A stretch of DNA of 64,000 bases. Source: Patiria pectinifera (lineage: Eukaryota > Echinodermata > Asteroidea > Valvatida > Asterinidae). The notes under the pieces are model-generated. The model searched no databases. It saw nothing but the letters and a program-made list of their open reading frames with translations, and was not told where the DNA came from. Each line of letters starts with the position of its first letter. The first letter of the stretch is position 1. Shown one piece after another: positions 33,496-64,000 of the stretch. Where the stretch lies: positions 1,612,001-1,676,000 of the forward strand of contig CM057141.1 of NCBI GenBank assembly GCA_029964075.1, given 5' to 3'. The translations under genes and the position numbers were made by a program.

Positions 33496-34519
33496 TGGCA
33501 ACTTTTATATGCTTTTCCCGCCAATTTGCCCCCCCCCCAATTATTGTAGTGCCCGGCCCATTCAGTTTCGTTTAGAAATTGATCATCTACAATCACTCTC
33601 TAAACCCTTTGTTTAATGTGAATTCGAGAAAAAAAACCCCTCATTTTCAAATCACCAAATAGTTTTTTAATGCGGGAAGTGGGGGGGGGGGTTCGAGTTT
33701 TATTTTTTTTTATTTAGATCGGTCGAATACGCTGTTCTGTTCAGAACTACTTCCTTGTTTATTTGTGTATACATGAACAATGACATTACGACGATTGGAG
33801 GATTTGGACACAGGACTGTGAGCTTGTAGTTCCGTTCAATATGGATGAAATTGCATTGAATTTTTCAGTTATCAAGTAGCCTTTGGCAAACGGTCGAGTT
33901 GGTTCGAGTCGAACTGGTAAACACTCAAGTCGAACGGATAACCAGTGCATGCAATGTATGTAAGCACATAGCGCGGGATCCAGCTACGTAATGCATGCAC
34001 TGTACTGCATTAGAACTATAAGGTCAATTGAGGTCAGATTTTGCGATCATGGATCGGATCAACATCGACAAGGCCAAAGAATTAAAGGTGGATAGTTTTT
34101 CTGTTTTCCAAAGAAATCTGTTGTGTAATTTCAGATTTAGCATTTAACAAGGGGGTGTTAATTGTTATTATATAAGCCAAGGGATAATGGAGAGGCAATG
34201 TATCCTCGTGAATTCGATTGGATAGACCACAAAACTAAAACAGAAGGCAGTGGATATTTACTATTTTATTTAGCCTAAAGTGACAAATTTTAGTCTGGCT
34301 CCATGCCAACTGTATCGTTGTAACGTTGTATTCACAAGATGGGAATCAGACCATTTTACAATTTCGGACTTTTTTCCCTTTAAAAAAAATCCTCCAGACA
34401 GAGCCACAAATCTGAAAAAAATGTAATGCTCTGCAATAAAATGTTTGAGACATGTTACTTTTTTGTTAGAATAATAAAAGAAGAATATTCTTATTTTTTG
34501 GGGATGGGAAAAAAACAAC

Positions 34520-34615
34520 ACCTATTTCGCCAGCGGGGATCGAACCCGGATCTTCCCGCTCATGACATCCGTTGCTTATCCACTAGGCCAAAGGTGCTAC
34601 ACAATCGTTGGTGCC
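34520..34615 (-). mobile_element. tRNA-like SINE head
   Basis: Minus strand: TAGCACCTTTGGCCTAGTGG followed by ATAAGC and a B box CCGGGTTCGATCCCCGCTGG. The head is nearly tRNA-length, but the stem ends do not pair cleanly, so I call it SINE or tRNA pseudogene rather than a tRNA gene. Confidence 0.6.
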
Positions 34616-36425
34616 TTATTTTATATATCTTATATTATAATTCAGCCCTATCTTAGAGTACAGCGCCCTCTGTTGATACTACTCATTGATAGGGATTGCC
34701 GCCAGCAATATAATATCCACTATAAAAAAAGAAACACGGTCGATGACGGTAGCCTGTTTTTCTGTTTTGAAAAGGTGGGTCCCTTGACAATATCATAAGG
34801 TCAGGTTCGTACAATGTTGACGTCGTCTGGGTACCTGCACGTAGAATCATGTGTGGCTAGTACTTTTAGTGGGTAGGTAGGCTAGGTAGGGAGGCTATTA
34901 ACATGATTAAATTTTTGCGAATATATTTTCCACATTTGTCTGAGTATCACCCGTTCTCCACGGAGCCCATCTCCGGTAGAACGTCTGATATATCTAAGCA
35001 TGCGTGACATCATTTCATTCCGAAATCTGGACTTTAATTGGTCAATTTTGGTGTGCGTTTTTTTTTTACAACACAACAACCTATATATATATCATCATTG
35101 TGGGCGGCTCACGGCCGCGGGGCACTGCATTATGCTGATTAGTTTGTCATAGTTCTTGAGGTCATACTCATATGCAGTCTAGTTGCATAATTAATCGCCT
35201 ACATATAATAGACCATGGCCGGCTATGCCAGCCACTTTGTTTTCATTTTTTTTTTTTTTTTATTTTTTGTTTTTTTTTTTTTTTATTAAAGTACTATAAA
35301 AGAAGTATTTTACTATTTTGGAGTATTTAATTTTTGGGTAGTACTGAGAATGACTTTAAATATTTTTAAATTTGATAAATGATGAGATTTTTGTAAACTT
35401 AGGCCACATCAACCAAGGTTAATTCTACCTAAGTGTACACCTGATCTTTAGTGTACATTCCACCAAGGAAAGAAAAGAAGAAAAGAAACTTTGTCCATCA
35501 TTTTCCTCAGCAATCATTCAGTGATCCTCATTGGGACTGGATATACAAAATGGCAAATGGCAAAAGGCAGTGCAACTCAATACCCCACCTGGTGTTGGCT
35601 ATGGTGTTGAGGTCATGGTCTCTCATTCAGGCCTCCTCTTTGGCTTGCTTGAAGGAGGGGAGGAGGGTTCAAGGTCAAAAAAAAAAAAATAAAAAAAAAA
35701 AAAAAAACCTTCAAAATAAAATAAAAAAAATAATCACACCCCCCCACCCATTATTTAAAAAAAAATAACTGTATTAAAAATCGCCTGTTCAAATAAATTT
35801 TCATTCATTAAGTATTAATAAATCTAAAATAAACGAATTTGAATTGAATTGAAATACCCCCACCAGCCCCCCCCTTTCCCCTCAGTTTTGACTTTTTGGG
35901 AGGCCAGTGTCGGAGAAAAAAAAAGATTTTACATTTTCAGATTTTTTTTTTTAAAATTCCTGAACCCCCCTGCGAAAAATGTCTGTGATTCCTAGTCCTT
36001 GCCTGTACACGTGTTATGGTTCATTGCATCCAATTAATGTCTTCCTATTCTCACGCTGTATCCATGTACGTCTGCCTTGAGGTTCAGATGTTGCACTATT
36101 GCTGGATCATGAATATTTACGTTGTACATGTATGAATGAACAATTGTATGTTTTCTTTGCAGTTTTCCTGCCACAGTGACAATGCTTGACGTCGAAGATG
36201 ATGTACATATAGCAGACAAGGGAACAGCATGCTGGCCCATCTGAACCGAAACCTTTAACTCCCTGGGTCGTGTGGTACTCAAACTACTCTTTCTATCCTC
36301 AGACCGTCTACAGTCTGAAAAAAAACTTGTTCTTTTGCCATTTCCGTCATCATGATCAGCTGACCAAAGTGTTCGAAGTATTTCTCTGAAGATCTGGGTT
36401 CATTCCGTGCAAGCCTAGCTTCAAC

Positions 36426-56321
<19,896 letters not shown>

Positions 56322-57785
56322 GTAAGTCAGTCTCCAACCTCGTTCCCATGGGTACAAGATCTTGCTGCGCCATTTTGTTTCCCATCATGCCTTGCGCGAT
56401 CTCAACCCCTGGAGTTGTGTGATTTAAATGTGTCAAAATATGGCACATTATAATTAGGCTGCAGTTTATCTGTTTCACGTGCCGATGAAAATTGTGATTT
56501 TGAAGAATTTTGAAGAATCAATTCAAACATAAGGTTTGGACCTTGCGTTATTTAACAAAGATTTGTACTAAATTTACGTACCCCTTTCGTCCCTTTACAA
56601 CCGAAGATGCAGGTTTTTTTTTTTAGCGAAAAACGAGGCTGCCATAATCCATATCGTATAGGCATCGCGAGTTTTGAATAACAAAAAGAATTTGTATGTG
56701 ACGTGATGTGCAAAGCACGCGACCGCATTATGGGCGTGCCCGTTGTGCAATCTTCGAAATGCGCGCAGTACGCTCTGAATAGCCAGTCAGCATCGCTAAC
56801 GTGTACATCACGGCCAGGGGTTAGTGAAGGAAGGCACACGCGCCCATGCAGTCGAGGCTGGTCAGTCTCTGTCCAAATGATTGGACACCTGTTTTAGACT
56901 TGACTGGTGCTCAATCAAATTATTCTGGAGATGTGTATTAAGTACATAAAAAGTTCGACATTTGAAACTAATGGGCTCCGTTAGTACTCCTGGAACGGCC
57001 AGAAAAGGAGAGTTGGGGAGACCTAGACTGGTTCCCGGTCCATCCACTGCTGACTTCAAATATATGAGGGGCGGAGACAAGTCTGGGAAACCATCAAAAG
57101 AAAAATGTCGTAGCATGTCGACACAAAATACTCAAAACCATGCTAATGTCACCCATGACGTGATGTTCCACGACAATTCCACGGCATAGACAGTCATGTG
57201 ATTTCTCTAACAATAAGGGAATATATATTTGCTTGGCCAGTTCGGCTCGGGCCATAATATGGTCTGAAACATACTTGTATTCCCATTCATAAAGAAATTG
57301 AGTCAAAAAGTCGAAAATACGTAAAAATTATAAATTTCCAACGATTTTGTTCAACATTAGCTACGGTATGGTATGTGCCGCTCACAAGTTGTAGTAAACA
57401 ATCCCCTTATATGGAGAATGGCACGCACGGGCTGCGTGATGTGATGCAGAATGCGGAGTGCCGGTTTAGTGTACTGATTGGCTACACAATGAAAAAGGAT
57501 GATTTTGATGCGGGCACGATGTCGTAAATTAACACAGATCGACGGTGATTTTGATTCCCGCCTGTCGGGAATACGTCGTAAACGTCGAAATGTTCCAAGT
57601 TTTGGACTGTTAATTTTGTTGAGCACCAACTGATTCCGATCGTCTTAATGTTGTCGCAAGAACACTCGGATGTCATAAAATTGGCGACTAATTAGTTTCT
57701 GACTGTCGTGGCTCCAACGCAGCTTGATCCTGAAAAGCCAGTCACCGACTGATCTGTGTCATCGCAAGGTCAACCTGAGGGTGGC

Positions 57786-58268
57786 TTAAAGAGGTTGTGG
57801 AATGCTCAAAGACATTTCCGTCATTTTTCGGGTATATGTAGCCTAAGGTGTGATGAAATATAAACGACTATTGTGTCTGTCATGAAATGAATACAAAAGG
57901 TACTTTTTAGAGCTGTTTTTCAGGTCCTGTTTCGACCCGAACGTGCACTTTGTGTAAAAGTCGTTGTTGGGGGCAGCAAACAAAACATAGTAAATCGTGA
58001 CGTAATAAACAGGACTGCCTATGCAGCGTAGTATAAACGAGTCCTGTTTATTATGTCACGATTTTTCTGATTTTACGAAGAACCCGACGACTGTTGATTT
58101 CAATTATGCGCTCGCCGACCAACAAATTACTCGATGAATTTCTGTTTAATAAACATATAAACGCACATTACAAAAGAATGGGAGTTTGTCATTATGACAT
58201 ATGGGTCCACTCTACAATAAAAAAATATAAAAAGCAAAACGACTTTCAGCATTCCACAACCTCTTTAA
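57786..58268. mobile_element. TTAA-bounded TIR element with a central palindrome
   Basis: TTAAAGAGGTTGTGGAATGC and its exact inverse GCATTCCACAACCTCTTTAA at the ends. In the middle, AATCGTGACGTAATAAACAG and its near-exact inverse flank a 27-base loop (about 57992-58067). No protein coding. Confidence 0.85.
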
Positions 58269-59423
58269 CATGTCTTCGGCTTGACCACATTGTAGCTGCG
58301 TCCTTTGCAATTCAGCTGCTGCGAGGAAGGACGATTTGCCCCCAAATTTGTTTATTTTATTTATCATCTGTACATGTATGTCCTCCAAACCCATTGTTGT
58401 GAGAAGAATGCACTGGGTATGTACATTGGGCAGTGGCGCTTGAATGTACTGTTAAATTTTTTTTTCTGTTGTGTGTGTGTGTGATTTGATACACCGTGCC
58501 CTCTGGAGACATGCACACAATAGGGAACAAAAGATTGTATACGTCTCCACAGGGCAATTTCTATAGATGAATGCGTCTCCACAAGGTTTTCACGAAATAG
58601 ATACGGATTTTACTCAAAAACTAGGAATTTCCAAGGTGGGTTGATCCGTCGCAAATGGAAGGGTTTTAGAAAAGGGAGATTACGTCCGAATTTCAGCCAA
58701 GGAAATTAATTCTGGTTAAAATAAGAGCATTTTGAAACTGTACTTTCAAACTCGAAAACTTTAGTACACGAGAACAAAGAAATGTCTCCACAAGAATACA
58801 AATTTCAGTACTAGTGTGTGTGTATGTGGGGGGTGGGGGGGGGGTTTACTTGTATTGAGAGGTATCCCATGTGCCTGAAAGGTACCACTGAATCCAAGCT
58901 TAGCTTACCGATGCAAGAATATTGCTTAGTTCCTTCAGTCTACTGATGACGAAAGTGCACTAGTCCAAATGTTCAGAAGAACTCTCTTTCACTCGCTGTC
59001 ACTTTAATCTGTGACGTAGAGGATGTGCTATATGGTGTTTTGGCCATGTAAATGATATCACAGTCTTTTGTACAAAATGGACAATAAATGGTTGTAGACG
59101 AATCAAATTAAAGTATCGAAGACAATTAAACATGGTGCATGACAGTCTTATCTTTATTACTGCTATACATGCTATAGGCTTCATTTGTAAAAAAAAATTA
59201 AAAAAAATTCACTATACATAATGTAAATTACATGCGGCAGGAAAGGTCCATTGCATCCCACAGTAATTAACTTTCATGTTATTACATGAAATGTATAGTG
59301 GATGAAATGAAAGCACATTACGCATTATGTGGCGCAGCTTGCAGAAGTGCGTCTGCATTAAATATCAAGGTGAAGCATGCTGTGCTATCTGTGTAGGGTC
59401 TTTACTTGCATGCTTTGCTTGTG

Positions 59424-59938
59424 TTAAAGGGAAGATACAACATTTGCAAACATCACAAAACAAAATTATTAAATTATCATGAAATACCTTACTGGATTGT
59501 TAGGGACTGACAGTCTAAATCCTCCTTTAAAATCGTGGCTCCTAGTGTGCTGACATTTTCAAGAAAACATGTATTTTTCCAACGCTGGTTGGCTGACCAT
59601 CGTTGGAGAAATCTGGCTTTTTTGTTCCTAAGTTTTCAAATTTAGTTATTCTGACTTTTTTTTGCAATTGATTACACACCTGTTAAGGGGTACAAGCCTG
59701 CTAGACTGATTCTCTGAGCTTACAATTCCCCAAGTGTATTAATTGCTCTGTTTCATTTTAAGTGGGGTCAGGGAACCAGGCTACAAGAACATGATTGGTT
59801 TTCTTGGTTTTTCCAGCATCTACAAGCCAAAAACGTGAAACAAGTCAGTTTATCAATATTTTCTATAACATACTTATCCTCCAAATCCATTTATTTCTGA
59901 AAATTGCAGCAAAAGCAAATGTTGTATCTTCCCTTTAA
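59424..59938 (-). mobile_element. TTAA-bounded MITE, sixth copy
   Basis: TTAAAGGGAAGATACAACAT to ATCTTCCCTTTAA, with a diverged palindrome CGCTGGTTGGCTGACCATCG. Same family as 9940-10476. Confidence 0.88.
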
Positions 59939-60444
59939 CAAAAACTGTGAACAAATAAATTGTGTGTTGGAGTATACCTAGCTGCATTCAACCATTGTGG
60001 GGCTCCACAATGTAATGTGTTTTTTTTTAAGTGGGTAAAGTCTGCTTGCAAAATAAGCTCAAAAAAAAAAAAAACCAGGTGGATTTAACGTACCCAGAGC
60101 ATTCAACAGTGCAAGACCGTCATTGTATAATTCATGATGGAAAAGCATATGGTCTATTTCAGTGCATATGGACCACAAACTTAATCCACTGCAAGGTTCA
60201 TGTGTACTCTTGCTCACGTGTAGACTAGGAATAATTAATTTTATCATATTTTCAAAAAAAAAATACATTTTAATATGTACCTTTGCCTTTTCAGCAAACT
60301 ATAAAAAAATATTGTTCACTACAAAGAAAATTATGTTCAAAGTGTCAAATTGTACAATATAAGGGACGTCGTGTACATGAGCATCTTTGCACACATACAT
60401 CATGGTTATTGTATCTTAAGGGCTGGAATACATGTACATTTAAG

Positions 60445-60510
60445 ACGATAAGTTTGCGGTAGCACCATGTGAATAAATCTCTTTTGTGAGTATGTGTGGT
60501 TCTGAAAAGA
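60445..60510 (+). repeat. Fragment of a dispersed repeat
   Basis: GATAAGTTTGCGGTAGCACC and ATGTGAATAAATCTCTTTTG match 13745-13800; GTGGTTCTGAAAAGAA links it to 14890-14910. Confidence 0.6.
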
Positions 60511-62939
60511 ATGTACATTTAAAGAAGAAGTTTTGTCCATTACAAACAGCAAGTACAACAGGATCAGAATTCCACATTTTTATGATGAAATATCTGGATG
60601 AAACAGCAGTTGAAAAAAAAACAAGTGTGACCAAAACTCAATTCAAAGACGGTCGACTGTGATCAATGCTAAGAAATGTTGATGCTGACAGTTACTCCTT
60701 TGGTTACCCTGTCCTACAGCAGTGCACAGACTAATATACAGTGCATTACAAGATGTAAGATTGCCAAGTAGTACCCTCTGCCTCCGGTGATAGGAGCAGG
60801 CATCCAGGCCATATGTCACCTGTAATTCCATTTCCCAGGGCAGGCCTTATTGAAAGGACATGCATGTTGACATGAATAGTATTTCTATGGCAACGGCAGG
60901 TTCCCTTTTTGTGTGTTTGCATGCTCTGTTTGTCTGGAATGCGGGAGGATTAAAGTGGAAATAGAATCAGCTCAAATGACTTACATTCATTAGACAGATA
61001 TCCAATTGGCGTAATACTGATCCAACAGGTGCATGTATATTACACTTTGCAGCATTAATTAATTAAATGACAGAATCATGTAACGCAGTCGATGTAATCG
61101 GCAGCAAAAAGTTTGAAAATGTAGGATATTTACCCTTTCCAAATATGAGAAGTGATGCATTTATTGACACTAACAGTTAACGGAAAATGTAACCTCTGAA
61201 AAATGACAACGCTTTAATGACACAGCTACAGAACGGAAACAGAAACAGTGGTTACAATTATACGGCAGAAAGGTCCAACCCTTGTGCTTAATCACAACCC
61301 AAAAGCAACTTGGAATAGCATGCTCAATAATATAAATAGGTTGAATTAAAAAGGTACCTAAAAACGGTCCACTCAAAGTGGTCGGATTAAGCCCTTTCTG
61401 GGGTCTCAGATATCCATGTGAAGAAACACAGGAACTTTGTTAAGCTACCCGAGGTAGCCTCTACCCGAGGTAGCCTTTACCCAGGATAGTTGTATGACCA
61501 AAAATCTAAGAATTCTATCCACTGGTTCAAAAATTATAGACCAAAACCTCCGCATTTCAAAGTTACACCACTGATTGTGAAAATGGCTGGATGTACATAA
61601 TAGAGTGCACATGTAGAGCCAACTGCAAGACTTTAATTTAGATATGACTTACTGTACGTAGCCGGTGCCCTGCAATATTTCATTGTGTTATTCACATGTA
61701 TTGATGTACTCGGGAGTCAGGAATATAGTGGCAGCATAATGCCAACAACAGGTTGTGCCAACAATCTGTCACTAAGACGACTGAGACACAGAAAGAAGAG
61801 CTGGCAGAGGTGTTTGTGCAGACCTGTCTATTTTTAGTTTGTCCCGTGGCATGGTCGTCTTAAAAGGAAGCCATTAAACATGTCAAATAATCAAATGCAC
61901 AGCATGAGGAGTTGTGTTTCAAATGAAATCTCCTGCAATTTGATCGATTTTCTAGTTTTCTACAAAATATGTTGCTGAAATGCCCATTGCAGCTCGGGAC
62001 ATTTGAAATTGTTAGTTTTTTCCCGAATTGTTAGTAGTTTCGTAAGCGTATGATTCAAGGATCCGTTTGCCCTTTTCTTTTCTTCCTATCAATATGGTGT
62101 TTTTTGTAAGGCGGCAGAACGCTATGCCCCAATCTATAACATATTAGCTCAAGTTGTCTTGTGACACTCATTCACATGGGCCATGTCTTGTCGACCATCA
62201 ACCTGAAAAAATGGACTCTCCATGGCAAACTCTTGGTGGCGCACTGCATTGTGAATCGCCCGAATCGGTTGAAGGACATTTCATCCGTTTCATGTGTTAT
62301 TATGAAACCAGTCAGTCAGTTGTTGGCATATGCTGCAAATAAGCCTCCACTTCTATCTCAGCACTTTAGAATCCAAATGCACTGTCATTTATTAATATCC
62401 TGATGGATTAGATCATTACGCAGTCAAGCCAATGAGTATCGGCTACAGTATCCCACAGTGCCAATAAACAAACTACCCCTGGGACCTCTGCAACTCTTGC
62501 ATTACCATGAGCGACCTGTTTCCTATCGCACATCATATCATTTTCTGAGCTACATGTATTTGAGCTGGTAACCCAAGGAGAAACTGTCCCATGCAAGCTG
62601 TTGTTGTTCAGCCTGCAACTACACGTATTAAGCCCCCCACCGGAATTCCCACTCTATCGATGGCAACGTTGCGCTGCTCATTTGATTGTGACTATAGCTG
62701 CCATGTTCTTTGATTTCCAACAATAAATTGGCTCTTCTTTATACCCGGGTAGAACTGATAGAGCTGGTAGGGGTATATTTTAATTGTTGTGTGGATTGGG
62801 CCGTCCCAATACACAATAGCTAGATGTGCTGTTTGCACTGCTCACGATTTTGAGGAAGTTTTTTTTTTTTTCAGCTTTGGAGAGATTGGATTTTTATGAC
62901 CAAACAATCACCAGCTCTCCACCGACTGACCCTTAATCT

Positions 62940-63081
62940 AGGCATGCAACTTTTCCTCGGATCTGCTGATTTCCTCGTTTTTTACTTCTCATGAATGCCA
63001 TTACAAATTGAAAAACACTGTACAAAGTCTTGTGTGGTTTGGAATTTCCTCGTGTTTTCTAAATTCCCAGTTGCATGCCTG
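62940..63081. mobile_element. MITE, AGGCATGCAACT family, copy 3 (inverted)
   Basis: AGGCATGCAACTTTTCCTCG to CCCAGTTGCATGCCT. The interior (GCTGATTTCCTCG, TTGAAAAACACTGTACAAAG) is the reverse complement of the copy at 22705-22846. Confidence 0.82.
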
Positions 63082-64000
63082 TTAATCATGTCTTTAAACA
63101 CAGCTACCGTACTATACGTGTTGGGGTTAAAATAATGTAAAGATTGTACATGGCATTGGTTACTGTATATCCATGTGTGGGTATATCCTCATCTAGTACA
63201 GACAGTCGTGTTTTACTATACTCTCGAGGACAATGCTTTGTGTTTCCCTTTGTCCCTGTAATATATCACTCTCCCATAGACTAAGCACACAAACTTACTA
63301 CAGAGGACCCAACTCCCGAGGACTAAAAGGATCTGTTGTTCTCCCTTTGTGTGTCAGTCCTCGGGGGTTATGTAGAACACGTACATTTATACAAGACAGC
63401 AGATCAAAACATGTTACACATCTTGATTGTCGAACTCTGTGAGGATGACACTCATACATAGCCTGCCATGTACATGTACTGCGCCATATACCGATACATG
63501 AACCGGTATGTATACGTGTACATTGACCAGCTGTCATTACAATCAAATGAACTCTTTTGACTGCAGAATCAATTGCCTTAATTAGAGGGAAAGAAAATGC
63601 ATAATCAACAATAAGGCCATACAGTATATGGGTCATCGTCATACCGTGTACATGTGCACATTGTACATGCACCGTACATTTGATTTGTTGTGCAGGTGGT
63701 CGGACATAAAAAGAGTGAAAAGCATGTACAATGTACGCAAATATATGTAGTTCACATTGAATCTTTTTTCTTGTCCTACTCCTTGGAATATGGGACAAGA
63801 GATCAAAATGAATACGTTGCAACAAATTTGCCAGAAATGTACTTTTGAGCAGGTATCCCAATTCAATGTACATGTAGATTACTTAAATATTCATCAGATC
63901 TTTCTCTAGCCTAGTTCTTTTGTTTATCCTGTGCCACCGCTTTTTCATCCGTTTTCATCATGTCTGCCCCTCCAACACCCCTAGAGACTCCCAAGCAATT

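Larger units (their letters stand above)
31986..36425. other. Intergenic region between MDM2 and MBTPS1 (head to head)
   Basis: The two genes diverge, so regulatory sequence for both lies here. Nothing coding found. Contents: degenerate tRNA-like remnant (GCGGGTTCGATCCCC, minus strand, near 32875), inverted GTTCCCC/GGGGAAC words at 33020-33180, a foldback at 33436-33495, a SINE at 34520-34615, poly(T) at 35248-35283, and an A-rich tract at 35675-35735 that may mark a retroposed sequence. Confidence 0.5.
56322..64000 (+). other. Start of MBTPS1 intron 20 or downstream region
   Basis: No exon matching the MBTPS1 C-terminus was recognised, so either intron 20 exceeds 7.6 kb or the divergent terminal exons were missed. 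Contents: TIR elements 57786-58268 and 59424-59938, dispersed-repeat fragment 60445-60510, MITE 62940-63081, a GT microsatellite near 58472, a G tract near 58830 and ACATGTACATG-rich DNA at 63460-63870. A weak acceptor-like CCCCTAG at 63978-63984 is in the right phase. Confidence 0.5.

Noticed and set aside
34520-34615. Functional tRNA gene
   Set aside because: A and B boxes are present but the acceptor and other stems do not pair acceptably. Four other loci here show the same kind of SINE head.
63298-63873. 191-codon minus-strand open frame
   Set aside because: No start context, no domain, and composition dominated by ACATGTAC-type low-complexity sequence. It probably lacks stops by chance.

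Overview
The window is eukaryotic, AT-rich and intron-rich. It carries three deeply conserved animal genes and one lineage-type lectin gene, set in dense short transposable elements. MDM2, MBTPS1 (site-1 protease) and purine nucleoside phosphorylase are all close to their vertebrate counterparts. The lectin-mucin-PAN protein, tRNA-derived SINEs, abundant MITEs and ACATGTACATGTA-rich low-complexity DNA suggest a marine deuterostome invertebrate. An echinoderm, perhaps a sea star, is my best guess; this is inference, not proof.

Layout. (1) 1369-2724, minus: single-exon secreted protein with a C-type lectin fold, a 9-residue-repeat Thr-rich stalk and a C-terminal PAN/apple-like domain. (2) 7693-21113, minus: complete six-exon purine nucleoside phosphorylase gene, 292 codons, whose first coding exon is only 29 bases. 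(3) 28683-31400, minus: MDM2 homologue of 905 codons in one uninterrupted reading frame, with SWIB, acidic region, RanBP2 zinc finger and C-terminal RING. A full 20/20 match to the p53 response-element consensus lies about 160 bases upstream of its ATG. (4) 36426-56321, plus: the first 20 coding exons (917 residues) of MBTPS1, with all catalytic residues and both autoprocessing motifs. The C-terminal and transmembrane exons lie beyond the window or are unrecognised.

Between the genes, and in nearly every intron longer than 1 kb, are mobile-element remnants. They include a six-member TTAA-bounded MITE family, several smaller terminal-inverted-repeat families, tRNA-derived SINEs of at least four types, two LINE 3' ends, a decayed DNA transposon with a transposase remnant, foldback palindromes and four tandem arrays.

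The two observations I consider most worth checking are the p53-type element at MDM2, which implies an MDM2-p53 feedback loop outside vertebrates, and an 80-bp minisatellite at the MBTPS1 intron 13/exon 14 junction. That array copies the splice acceptor and the first 39 coding bases 13 times, so the transcript must choose the last of 13 identical acceptors to stay in frame. The genes do not form a pathway or operon. The only functional link visible is the predicted control of MDM2 by p53.
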